Part shown: one piece after another, positions 34,877-45,913 of the stretch
How the letters are laid out: every line of letters starts with the position of its first letter
Position numbering within the stretch: the first letter of the stretch is position 1
Source of the DNA: Omphalotus guepiniiformis
Taxonomy: Eukaryota > Basidiomycota > Agaricomycetes > Agaricales > Omphalotaceae
Reading direction: 5' to 3'
NCBI GenBank assembly: GCA_028554645.1
Contig: JAQOOI010000080.1
Coordinates: 744,001-808,000, forward strand
DNA: 64,000 nucleotides
Notes under the pieces: generated by a model
Database searches by the model: none
What the model was told of the DNA's origin: nothing
Seen by the model: the letters and a program-made list of their open reading frames with translations, nothing else
Program-made: the position numbers and the translations under genes

Positions 34877-35806
34877 ACCTTGTACAACCGTTGATCGAGT
34901 TTTGTATCCAGTGTTTAGGTGTTAATATCAGAGGCGCATTTTCTTCTTTGCCCTTTGCGAAATAAACGTGGAATGAGAGGGTCGTCGACCAGCATGACAG
35001 CCTTTTGAGAGGCATTTATTTGACTCTTCTTGAATCGTCAGCTTGACTACAGTTGCGGGTTCGCTGCATACTCACATCAGGACCAAGATCAGGAAGGAAG
35101 CAGTTTACTCCTTGTTACAACGAGTCTGAGGACGACCGAACTGTGAAGATCAGAACAGCCGTCTTGTTTGAGCGAAGGAGGAAGTGAAGTAGGTGGGATA
35201 CTCACTTTCGGTCCATCGCGCCTGAAAGGTTTTGTCAGTGTCCAGGATCCTCAGGATTGCGTCAAAACATACGGTTCATCAATGTGTGGGGCCATACACG
35301 CCACCCATGTATTTTAGAAGATGTTTGCCTTCTCGTAACACCTTCTCCAATGGTCTCCGAATTGACGTCAGAGATTACCAGTGTCTAAACGCATCCTGGG
35401 ACGTAGCTCTATCCACCTTGTGCAATCCTTTCGTCAGCTCTGAAAGCTGCGAAGTGGAGCGGCAGCCATTAGGATGGATGAATACCAACGTTTTGTGAAA
35501 AGACAAGTTGTGGGTAGACCCTTGGTCGAGATTCAACTCCAGTTCAAAATAGAGCTGGAACCCTGGCTTGAAGTGATGATAAGCGCTCGGGCGGTGCGAT
35601 AGACGATGAAGAACAGAGTCCAACGCCTTGCAGGTCGGGCCAGACTATCATCGCGCTTAATTCTAGGCCCGACCGGATTGCCATCCGCCCCCCATCCAGG
35701 TCAACCTGTTGATGGCGTGAGAATTCTTCCCGAGTACTTATGAGGAGGAGTAGCTGCGTCAGGTATACTGCATTGATTTGCACTTCCACACTTCCACACT
35801 CTCACA
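34877..35806. other. Spacer between the NDUFA4-like paralogues
   Basis: 930 bases with no supported gene. Open frames near 35232-35790 have no family likeness and overlap on both strands. It must contain the promoter of the second paralogue. No CCAAT box is evident in the last 100 bases. Confidence 0.4.
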
Positions 35807-36283
35807 ATGTCTCCCATTCGCCAGCAATTCATGAAGAACTGGTTTGCCGTTGAGGTATGGTGGCTTTCTTCTCCTCTTCGTTATCCAATCTCATATGTTT
35901 TGTTTCTTTAAGGCCATTCCAATGTAAGGCTACATTGATTTTTCAACTGGGGGTTCCGTTGATAGATCACCTTCTTAGTTGGACTATTGTTACAATCGTT
36001 CTTAGTGGCGGCAGCTACATGGCTTATAGATCTGCGATGGGTCCTACAAGTAATGTCTGATTTATGATCATGCTAATCCTTTCGCTGATCATGAGTTTCT
36101 AGTCCAATGGACAAAGGCCAACCCTACGCCTTGGAATAACATCAAGGCCAATCAGGGCACTAAACTGGTACAAATCAATTCGAGTTTCGATGAACGGTAC
36201 GTACCGTCTGTGTTCCGTTGAGATGAAACTCCGTGAAACTAATAGCATTTCTTTTCTACAGATGGACACGAGACAGACTCTAG
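35807..36283 (+). CDS. NDUFA4/MLRQ-like respiratory subunit, paralogue 2
   Basis: Same family and exon layout as the gene at 34369. Exons read MSPIRQQFMKNWFAVE, AIPIWTIVTIVLSGGSYMA with YRSAMGPT, then IQWTKANPTPWNNIKANQG, KLVQINSSFDER and WTRDRL, with a TAG at 36281-36283. The intron after MGPT has a normal GTAATG donor and TTCTAG acceptor, giving TIQW at the junction. About 81 residues, the usual size for the family. Both copies share the intron positions after (I/V)E and within AIP(I), so they arose by tandem duplication after these introns were in place. Which copy is the main respiratory subunit is unknown. Confidence 0.9.
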
Positions 36284-36563
36284 ACAAAGTCCAATGGTTT
36301 CTCGACTTGTTCGGCCTGTATCTTCCTGTATAATCATATTACTTTATACCAATTATTCAATGTACTCTTTCGCTTGAAAAAATCATCCCCCCGCCCCGGA
36401 CCGATGGACCGACTGGGGCCGAAGGTCTCGACTGACTGACTATACTTCCGCAGGCCCGCAAAAGCACGCAAGCTGCTTTGCTCGGTTTTCGCGTCTGATT
36501 TCTACTTTCTGTCTGATTTTACTAAGCCATGCACATATCCGCCTCTCTTCCAAAACAGCCATC

Positions 36564-37954
36564 ATGGTTACGCCAGTACCTGTAACTTTGGATGTCCCTC
36601 ATGAAACGCCTCCCGATGAAGCAGAAGATAAACCCTTTCCTGGTGTTTCAGTGGTACTAATAGCTTTTCGTGGAAATGGATTGATCTTGATATAGTAATC
36701 CTGCTATAGACGCCTCTCGATGGACCTCTCAAGCTCCCCAGCTTGATCATGGGTGCAGGCACTTTTTCCAATCAATACAACACGGATGAGCACCTTGCAA
36801 GCTTTGCTCCTATGCGTTTGATTCGACTTGCTCTACGGTGAGTTACTGCTTGGTCTATGTGTATTTTCGTATTGACGTCATGTATAAGGTACGGTATTCG
36901 AGCAATCGATACTTCGATCTATTATGGTCCTTCTGAAGTCGTCGTTGGAAATGCACTCAAGATGATCAGAGATGAATTTCCTCGTTCATCTTATCAATTA
37001 GTAAATCTTTTCTCTGTGTCAAAATTGTTCTCACTGAGCATATGTCTAATCGTTTTAGATGACCAAGTGTGGTCGGTTCGGAGCGACAACTTTCGATTAC
37101 AGTCCAGCTGCGATTCGAAGGAGCGTTACACAGAGTCTACAACGCTTGCAGACTGATTATCTAGATACAGTGTACCTACACGATGTTGAATTCGTTTGCG
37201 ACACTGTCATACCGAAGACCACAGGACATCATGCTCCTGCTTTGACGCACGAAAAGGAAGCTTATGGTCTTCTGGAAGGACAAGAGAGTAAGGTACATGG
37301 CGAAGGAGATCGGAAGGTACTCGAGGCATTTGCGGAGTTGCAAAAAATGAAGGACGAAGGGTTAGTTAAAAACATAGGCATCACCGGTGGGTTGAACTTT
37401 ATCAAAACCTCTCATCTAATAAAAGAAATCTAATGACTGCGCTCATAGGTTACCCCTTACCTACTCTTCTCCGAATAGCTCTTCTGATTCTTCACACACA
37501 TCCTTACAAGCCTGTTGATGTCGTGCTATCCTACTCGCACATATCTCTTCAGAACACGACATTTGCAGATTTCGCACCGGAACTGCGGGGTCGTGCTCGA
37601 GTTGGTCAATTAGTTGCTGCGTCCCCTTTCAGCATGGGACTCCTCACGCCATCGATACCCCCTTGGCATCCTTCTCCACCAGATCTAAGGGATGCTGTTT
37701 CTCGAGCTAAAGCTGCGATCGGCAATGAGCTCGTGGATTTGGCTTTGAGTTATAGCATTCGGAGATGTGGGAAGGAAGAGTTGGATGTGCCTTTGGTGAT
37801 AGGGCTCAGTAATTTGGAAGAAGTCCACGCTGGTGTTAAAGTCTGGAGGGAAGCACAAAGTAAGGCGGATGAGGAGGTGCAGGAGAAACAGGAAGCTGCT
37901 CGGCAGATTCTTAGAGAGTCCGGGTTTTTGGATTGGTCTTGGGCCTCGCCGTAA
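36564..37954 (+). CDS. ARA2: NAD-dependent D-arabinose dehydrogenase-like aldo-keto reductase
   Basis: Aldo-keto reductase of the Ara2/L-galactose dehydrogenase branch. Yeast Ara2 oxidises D-arabinose toward D-erythroascorbate. The start MVTPVPVTLDVPHE is spliced to TPLDGPLKLPSLIMGAGTFS. YGIRAIDTSIYYGPSE carries the catalytic Asp and Tyr, LMTKCGRFG the catalytic Lys, and DTVYLHDVEF the His. Then come VLEAFAELQKMKDEGLVKNI with GITG, PVDVVLSYSHISLQN, and the cofactor-site run VPLVIGLSNLEEVHAGVKVW. The end is GFLDWSWASP. Five exons, about 390 residues. The stop lies 171 bases from the stop of the convergent MSS1 gene. Confidence 0.9.
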
Positions 37955-38125
37955 AGTGAATTATCGGGTTATATATCGGGTCAATTGTTTAGTAGACTAA
38001 GTACAGGATCGTTAGTATGTTTGTGCCTTTTTGTCCTAAGACTGAAGTACATACACTGGAGTCTTAGGAGTGAATATATGGTCTAGTCATTGTCAAGGCA
38101 AACCTACACTTCGTTACGCAAGTTC

Positions 38126-40199
38126 TCATTTTCCGATACAGAAATCCCTGAAAACAGCATCAAGAATATCCTCCCTATCAATCAAGCCAGATATTTTCCC
38201 GACAGCCTGTGCTGCATATCGTAGCTCTTCAGCGCCGAGGACAATGTCTTCCGCAGCTAAGAGCCAATACAGGGGCAGATCAACATCATGGATATGAGAG
38301 GAAGGTACAGGTAGGGAACTCACGATATTGAAGAAATGCCTCGATGAAGCGTGAAGCTGACTCGAGGTGGACACGGTGTCGAGCATGAGTGATGAGCGGG
38401 GCTTGGGTCAAACCTCCTTGGTCGTCCTCGATTTCATACCTTGTGTCAAGTAGGACCTCGTTAGTAATTTGAAGCAAAATAACAAAATATCGACGCTCAC
38501 CTTTCCTTCAAGACACGTGCAAACTCATTCAGGAACTCGGATGTTCCTTCACCTGTAGTCAGGCTAACGACCCATGATCTTCCACCTAATCTTTGTCGGA
38601 TTTCATTCTCAACCACTTTTGTTGTTAGAAGGTCGGATTTATTCAGCAAGAACAAAGTGTCCGGCGAGATCAGCTGTTTCAGAGCTTCAGGTGTCTGGAC
38701 TTCACGACCAGGTAATATCTCTGGAAGTGACAGGACACAGAGTGATACATTGGATCCTTGGACACTGATAGAACAAACATTCGTTGATTCTTCACAAAAG
38801 ACGGGAGACAAAAACACGACATACATGTTTTGAGCGCGTTCGATACCGATACTTTCAACTAGATCATCCGTTGCGCGAAGACCTGCAGTGTCTGCGACAA
38901 TAACAGGAAGGCCGCCAATGTCGAGAGATAGTTCTAGGATATCTCGCGTGGTTCCAGGAACTGGCGTGACGATTGCTGCTTCTCTTTGAGCTAGATTAAA
39001 TCTTCGAATCAGTACATGTATCGCGAATCTCAAGAGAAACCTGCTATAATCACCGAGATAATTTAGTAAACTGCTTTTTCCAGCATTCGGTGGACCGAAT
39101 ATCGCGAGGCGAATGCCATTGCGAACAATCTCGCCGCGTCGACGGTCTTGGAGATGATTCCGAATCGTTTGATTCAGTTCAATGGCTTTAGCTCTAGCTG
39201 AATTTGACGAGGTTGAGGTTTCCCGCCTCGAAAATAATGAAACGCGACATACCTCGCTCAAACACCCCTTCTTCGATGTCCTCGCCCTCTCCAAAGTCAA
39301 TGAGGGCTTCAACCATCGCAAGGCAATGTATGATTTCATGTCTGAGGTGTTCAAACTGAGCTCTAGACGCACCCTACAGCTTTAATCTTCAGTTCGTTAC
39401 AATCAGCAGCACAACTAAGACGACAGCTCACCCACCCCAGCCGCGCTCAGAGCTACGCGCCTTTGACTCTCAGTTTCCGCATCAATGAGGTCTTTCAGAC
39501 CCTCGACTTGCGTCAAATCAAGTCTTCCGCCTTCGAAAGCGCGTCTCGTGAATTCACCTGGCTCTGCTGGTCTGCAGAATGGTAAACATGAGAGGGCAGA
39601 TAAGACAGAGGATATGATCGCTCTTCCGGAGTGTATATGGAGCTCTACGACGTCCTCCGTCGTAAAGGACTTTGGTGCTGTGTTGATGTTTAATTAAATA
39701 AGAGGTGGAGATATGTGGATGTGTGCATACATTTGAAAAATACAGCCAGACCGTCGTCCAATATCTCCTCTCGTTCAGGATGTACAACTCGACACCTGTG
39801 CATCTTCCACGGCTCCGGGATGGCGTGTGTTGAGCTCTTCGTAATTTTTACAACCTTGTTCCACACCTCCAATGCTTCCGGCCCTGATATCCTTACAACA
39901 GCAACCCCGGCCTTTCCAGGAGGTGTCGAGAGCGCATATATTGTCCTCTTCTGAGCATCTGAGAGTACAGGTTCCACCGTATTTCGTCGAGTCGAGTAAC
40001 ATCTGCATTGAATGCTGCCCAAACATCTGGGCTGGGAAAGCGAAGCAGAAGACAAAGAAATGAAGCTGATCGAGAGAAGGCGGTGCAGGTCAAGACTACT
40101 TGGCAGAGAGGAATTTCTGGATAGAAATATGTTATGGACAAAGCGTGAATTACTTAGAGTACTTGCATTTTTGAAGATTTTCAAAGTAACGCGCGACAT
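38126..40199 (-). CDS. MSS1: Mitochondrial tRNA modification GTPase (MnmE/TrmE, MSS1)
   Basis: With Mto1 it builds the 5-carboxymethylaminomethyl group on wobble uridine of mitochondrial tRNAs. The start [20 protein letters not shown] is a basic, Ser-rich mitochondrial targeting sequence. The N-terminal domain shows [20 protein letters not shown], then GEFTRRAF and [11 protein letters not shown]. The G domain carries G1 [13 protein letters not shown], the GTTRD switch, G3 [10 protein letters not shown] and G4 LLNKSD. The C-terminal helical domain ends [14 protein letters not shown], the invariant C-I-G-K that binds the one-carbon substrate. About eight exons. It is divergent from calcineurin B across 200 bases. 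NCS6, which adds the 2-thio group to the same wobble position in cytosolic tRNAs, lies about 8 kb downstream, probably by chance. Confidence 0.95.
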
Positions 40200-40399
40200 G
40201 CAAAGTACAAAGTGTAAACTTTGAAATGTCAAATTGAGTCAGGACGCGTCGATGCGACTGGAGATGCACGTGCTCTGTACCCCGTCTCAGCCTCTGCCCA
40301 TTGCCTTTACATTTTTACAGTCAAGTCTACAACTTCAATTTCTGTTACGTTCTCTTCAAGTATCCAATCTTTCATCGCACAATAATCGTTTGATTCACA
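40200..40399. promoter_or_regulatory. Bidirectional promoter between MSS1 and CNB1
   Basis: 200 bases separate the two divergent ATGs. A CACGTG hexamer lies at 40266-40271, near the middle. It must serve both a mitochondrial tRNA enzyme and calcineurin B. Confidence 0.5.
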
Positions 40400-41475
40400 A
40401 TGGGCCAATCGCGTTTGTTTCCCTGGTCGATCGTCGTTGAATCTATCGTTCTGATTGTCTTTGTAGCATCTCAATTTATGGAGGACATGCAAAAGCGGTC
40501 CAACTGTGGGTTCATGAGATTTACTCAAGTCCTTCAACTCGCTTGCTAACAATAACATCTATCTCGGTGCATGGTTGAACAGTCACTCAGCCCGAACTTG
40601 AAAGGCTGAAGAAGAGGTTTATGAAACTGGACAGGTTGCGTTATTGTCAAATCACGTCTTGGACCCAACTCTTACACCTAGGAAATTGTTTCTATGACTT
40701 GATAGCGATGGTTCCGGGTCAATAGATCGTGAAGAGTTCTTACGAATTCCTCAGATCGCTTCAAATCCCCTAGCATCACGTATGATCGCTATTTTCGATG
40801 AAGAGTGAGATATCCTACACCTCTTGATCGAGAATCTATTCCTAAACATGATTTTAGTGGTGGAGGAACTGTAGACTTCCAAGAGTTTGTGGGCGGTTTG
40901 AGCGCTTTCAGTAGCAGAGGCGGTCGGGAAGAAAAGTTGAGATGTGAGTTTCTTCTTGACATGAAGTTCAGGATATCTCAATCTGAGATGGATTTAGTTG
41001 CGTTCAAGGTGTATGATGTAGACCGCGACGGCTACATATCAAATGGAGAGCTCTTCCTGGTGCTAAAGATGATGGTTGGTAATAACTTGAAGGTAAGGTT
41101 TTGTCCAGAGAGACATTGTGGTGTTGCAAATGCGCTGGGCTATCTGGCGTGTATGGACGGCCTTGAACGGGCGACAACACCAGCACATCCTTGCACATTA
41201 GAGAAGCTGCAACCTCTCTCCCCCAATCCTGTCCACTCGATTCTAATGATACTTGTAATCGGTGTTTAGGATCAACAACTGCAGCAAATAGTAGACAAAA
41301 CAATAATGGAGGCAGATAAGGACGGCGATGGGAAGCTGGATTTTGAGGAGTTTGCAATGATGGTTTCTAATACGGTGAGGCTTTCTCGTTAACTTTTCAA
41401 CATACCTTTTACTCAGTTTCACGTTGACTACCACAGGATATTGTAAAACAGATGACTCTAGAGGATTTATTCTGA
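40400..41475 (+). CDS. CNB1: Calcineurin regulatory subunit B
   Basis: Ca2+-binding regulatory partner of the calcineurin phosphatase, acting in stress and virulence-type signalling through Crz1-like factors. The N-terminus [17 protein letters not shown] begins with Met-Gly, fitting N-myristoylation. Four EF hands follow: [39 protein letters not shown] and [13 protein letters not shown]. The linker [20 protein letters not shown] and the end [10 protein letters not shown] are typical. Eight short exons are needed (the first is only 13 bases) and every junction I checked keeps phase. About 175 residues, the normal length. It is divergent from MSS1. Confidence 0.95.
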
Positions 41476-42786
41476 ATTTTCGATACCTTATATCGTCGAT
41501 ACAGTCTTATTCGTTTTCACTCTCGCCGCTCACAGATATGTCATTTCTCCTCGAATCCCACGTCCACGCGTATATTCCGTCGTTCGCTTCCTACTGTACA
41601 TACATGCTGTCTATATATATTGCACGCTTCTCTCTATTCTGGCCTCATCCCCCACAGCCGCACATGGGTCTCATTCGCACTCTCTCACCCTGCTCACGTT
41701 CCTAGTATCCTTTACTCTTTTGGTTGCATACATAATGATATGGGTCTGTATTCATGATCAAGAGGAACAGAGTATTCAGTTAAATACTTCCTTTCACTTC
41801 ACCCCTTCACTGGGCTGGAGGCTTCCATTTTCCGAGGATATACAGGAATAACAAGTCCCAGCTGAAAGAGGGGTTAGTTACGCAATCGCACACTAGGCAA
41901 CAAATGGCATTCCAGCTGAGGAGCAGTATCAAGTACGTATAGTACTTATCATAAGCCATTCTTCGCCTCCGCTCGGAAGGGTGTCAGATGTATCATTTAT
42001 CATTTCATTGATACAACATACAAATTATGGAACCCCCGCAACGCCGAAGCACAGGAATGCTAGCTGACTATTTCTGTTGCATTGCGAAAATGTGAAATAG
42101 AGGTGGAATCGCCGCAATTATCCAACGAGTGTCAGTGTATGTGAAGAGACAAGTGGCTGGTTCTAGTGTAACAACAAGGCAGAACAGAGAAGAAAAGAAA
42201 ATGGTATCCAAAAATACGAAAAGCAAAAAGTGTCTGCAACAACAGAAGGAGGAATACGGTACTGTACATACAAGATCTGGAAAGCAAAAGAATATATGAA
42301 CAATAGAATATGATAGGGGTACACTACAACGGGGAGAAATACTATATGTACGAGTGATGAGACGTGCAACAATGTTTGAAAGGCGGAGGGAGGACATTAG
42401 GCAAGTGCTCAACAAAAAAAAGTCATTTCGAGGTGGACGGGGATTACTGAACATCAATCAGCGCGAAGTCCTCGGAGGAAATCACTGCCCCAGAGATGGG
42501 GGAAGGAAAGATCCGGTCGAGGATCAAAGGAGTTGTCGAAGAGGCCGGACCAGCGAGAGAATGCATGGTCACCGGCATAGGTAGTTGTAGTACTTCCCAA
42601 AATAGAAGTATTTCGCGACTTTCCGTTTGGCGTTTGATATATAGTTTACTATAAATGATATATGCTGTCGGAGTGGGGGTGTGTGTGAGGATGATTGAAT
42701 GTCCAGGACCATTCAATCATGATGCATGTTTGGGATTTTAGTTTATCAAGGGGACGAGGCACACGAGGTCTTCCAGACTCCGTCGC
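41476..42786. other. Spacer between convergent genes, pyrimidine-rich 3' UTR candidate
   Basis: 1.3 kb between the calcineurin B stop and the stop of the minus-strand lineage-specific gene. Positions about 42060-42460 are purine-rich on the plus strand, so a minus-strand 3' UTR would be C/U-rich. Hydrophobic minus-strand frames here are composition artefacts. No gene is supported. Confidence 0.4.
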
Positions 42787-43523
42787 TCAGCGTGATGTTG
42801 CTGCGAACATGTTGTGTGTATCCAGGGAGATGGCAGAGGATGAAAACCCAAGACCGAGATTGTCGCGTCGCTGTAGAAATGGGGATTGCTGTGTGGGGCG
42901 ACCAATCTGTGAGAACACCGAGGGGGGCGATGTATTGTGACTTTGCATAGCTTGTAACTGCGCAAGATAAAATGGATCTGTAGATGTGAATGATGATGAC
43001 TCCGGACCGAAGGAGGAGGGGGTTGCGGCAGGAGAACTGAATCGATTTGAGCTTTTGCTCTGTGACCTCGGAGCACTAGTCAGCTGTTGCTGTAGTGCGA
43101 ATGATGAATGGGAAGCGGAGACACCGGCTGACATGGGAGATGAGGGAGGGATAAGAATATCTTCGACCATACGCTCGTCTTCGGCATCATCCAACATTTC
43201 ATCGGTGTTACGACGCGACAGCCGTTGAGCATCGATGACATGACCCCAGCTGAAGCTTGAGGACGGTGTTCGGCCAGTGGGTGTATTGCATCGTTGGAGA
43301 GCAGGATCTCTCCATGAATCTGTCCCGGAGGACGAGGACGAAGGAAAAGACTGCGCGAACAAAGTTTGAGTCAACTGAGCCTGCAGAGACGCGACAAAGA
43401 AGTCAGGAAAGACCGATAAGGTTTTGTTAAATGACATACCTGCAATGCAGCCAAATCTAAGGCTTCCTGGCCTATATGACTGGAAGAAAGGGAAGATACG
43501 AGGTCGTCTACAGAGATGCTCAT
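42787..43523 (-). CDS. Lineage-specific Ser-rich protein of unknown function
   Basis: Not recognised. Two exons, joined across an intron with GTATGT and TCTGCAG ends, start MSISVDDLVSSLSSSHIGQE and continue ALDLAALQ/AQLTQTLFAQSF. This N-terminal block has helix-like spacing and looks like the conserved part. The remaining 170 residues are low-complexity, with RRNTDEMLDDAEDERMVEDI (acidic), many Ser/Pro pairs that could be phosphorylated, and the end ISLDTHNMFAATSR. About 225 residues. No membrane helix, signal peptide or catalytic motif is visible. A CACGTG hexamer stands at 43614-43619, about 90 bases before the ATG. Confidence 0.7.
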
Positions 43524-44019
43524 GAGGGGAAGCGGGGAAGTTGGAGAGAAAGGCGGTACGAAATCAGGCCAGTTAAGAAAGCGGACATCATAAAAGCCTA
43601 GTCTAGCCAAGACCACGTGAGCAGCAGTTCCTCCGTGAAAATAAACGGCCTTGCGCTCCCTTCCGTGCTTTCCCGACGTTCTCGACCGAATGAAACATGA
43701 TAATTTCCTTCATAAAAAATTGGAATTGCCCTGAAATTTCCTTGTGGAAGAGAGCACCAAATCATTCCAATAATCGTTATTTTCTACTTACAGCCCAGTG
43801 CACTCAACTGAATGAGCTTCAGTTCTCACCATCACTCTGAGAAGCTGCACTGTTGACGAAGTACAGGTGATCTGGGGATCTCCGCGATCAAGGGGCTAGA
43901 CCCTTCGGGATACCGGCACAGAATTGCCTTCAAGAATCTCCCGAGCTCTGCGCAGACTGTAGCCACCGGTCAATCTTCCACTTCATAACGTGGCGCCTCA
44001 GACTAAGAAGTCTAGATTC
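43524..44019. other. Intergenic
   Basis: Promoter of the Ser-rich gene and 3' flank of TTI2, both on the minus strand. Apart from the CACGTG at 43614 I see no feature. Confidence 0.4.
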
Positions 44020-45759
44020 TCATTCGAAGAGACTTGCGAATATTACATGGTCCGCATCGCGTAAGACTCTGAATTCGTTCTAAAGGAAACGAGAGACCAA
44101 AAGGTAGATCGTCTCAGTCGTGCCGAGACTGCAGAAGAATGAGACCAACTCACCTCGGTTACGGTACGGCATGCGTTCGCTAGTGCCTGGCATACTTTCC
44201 GGAGTTGCGCTTGAAGTTCATCTCGACATGCTGCATCTCGCCCGCGTCTATCAGCTCGTTCGGTCCGAATGAGGCGAGAGATTTGTGTGGAGACTCACAT
44301 ATCTCGTCTGGCGGAGATTCCACCGTAGTGACCCAGCATCTAGCGACACCATTCATGATAGTCCCTTTCCATTGCGTCATTCGTGGAGCACATTCTTTTA
44401 TCACAATGTTCAAGACACGCAGAGAACTTATTTGCAGTTCAGGAGGAACCGATCGAAGGGGTACTGGGAGCAAGGGATGCACGAGTTGGGGAACCAGTGC
44501 CTGGAGGCAAGAGAATCAATTGATTAAGGCAAGAAAGATATCGTTAGCGATATTCGATCCAGTGGAATGAATTATTATCGTGGTAGTTTACCTTGAGATA
44601 TCGGGTACATCCTAAGCCTAGAGCTTTCACCAGCTCAGGAAGCGCGTCTGTTGACGCAAGTATAACATCAGGTTTCGCAGAAGAATAGAGCCAGATGGTG
44701 CCAATAATCTGTTCTCCAAGCAACGCGCAAAGCTGGTTAAACCGTTCTTCGGAACCAGGGGTTGTCGTAAGTAAAGTCAACGAAAGTGAGGCCGAGATAG
44801 CGGCCCGTATTAGGCTGGGCGTCTCTGGATGGTCTAGTTGGGCTAGACATGTATTTAGAGACTGACATATCATACAATAAGTTTTTCGCTAGACAAGAAA
44901 GGTTCGTTCCATAGAATTGCCACTCACTGTTAGTATAAGACCGTCAACTCCAGTACGTTTGAGAATTTCTTTGGGAACACGCTGAAGTAGTACCGAAACC
45001 ATTTGGACCCCTTTCAATTTGTACGGCACTTGATAGTCATCCAAGAGTATCATGACCGGGGGAACAACCAGAAACCATAAATGAACATAATCTTCGCTCT
45101 GTAACCCCCCTCTGATCGTCAGTTCCACCCGCAGTGATCGTTAGAACTTCATCAACATCACCTTGATATGCTTCAAACACCAAAACACAAGGTTCGGTGC
45201 ACCAGGGTTATCCTTCCAAGTTTGACTTTCATAGAAATCTTGCGAAGCCATCGGACCTCCAGCTTGTCTAGCCAGTTTTCGACCAGTATTCAAATTCAAC
45301 GAAGGATGTGGATTGGAACCAAAGAGCGGTTTAACGTTTTCAAAGAGCAGATGCTTCATGAGAGGAAAAGGAACTTCCGGTTCAGAGAAGCCTTTCAATA
45401 TTTCTTTGAAAACGAGCGTTATTTGTCAGTCTCAGAGAAACAGACAAGTGGGTTTTCATTGCGCACCTGCGGCTTTTTCACGCGTTTTTGAGGTGGTCCA
45501 GTCATCATCGCCATCGAAAGCTGCTGTAGCAGCTATAACATTCGCTTGTTCTGCCAATGAGAGATCTCCTGGAGAGATCTGGTTCAAAAGCTCTTGCAAT
45601 TCGTTTAGCACACCCGTAACGCCCTTTTTCCAGGACTGCAGGCGCGTAACGATATCAGCGTCAGACTTGGGTTCATATGTCTCGCGTTTAGAGTATTCAC
45701 TCGGTATCTGTAGTGATGAAAGCAAGCTCGAGAGACGAGACGAAGTTGGTTCCTGCATG
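44020..45759 (-). CDS. TTI2: TTI2-like subunit of the TTT (Tel2-Tti1-Tti2) complex
   Basis: HEAT-type helical protein of the TTT cochaperone that matures PIKK kinases such as TOR, ATM and ATR. The start is MQEPTSSRLSSLLSSLQIP. Diagnostic blocks follow: PLMKHLLFENVKPLFGSNPH, NLVFWCLKHIK, HLWFLVVPPVMILLDDYQVP, YKLKGVQMVSVLLQRVP, TTPGSEERF and SLRVLNIVIKECAPR. C-terminal exons give ISCRDELQAQLRKVCQAL and the end VIFASLFE at a TGA at 44020-44022. These match the Tti2 family order of LVVPP-LLDD-KLKG and a C-terminal helix pair. Eight or so exons, about 460 residues. The SWD1 stop lies 154 bases upstream on the same strand. Confidence 0.85.
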
Positions 45760-45913
45760 AGTTGTGGGTCGCGTGATATGATCAACACAAGAACATAAGA
45801 ACTTCAAGTTCTCCCGCTGGACCTTACAATTGAAAGTATGTACATCATTTCTGTCTACTACACAAAGAAAGAATACGCCAATGAAGCGCTACAGAAAATG
45901 TGTCCTTCAATCA

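Noticed and set aside
42068..42457. 129-codon minus-strand frame rich in Phe, Cys and Leu
   Set aside because: Same composition effect in a probable 3' UTR. No conserved motif or splice partner.
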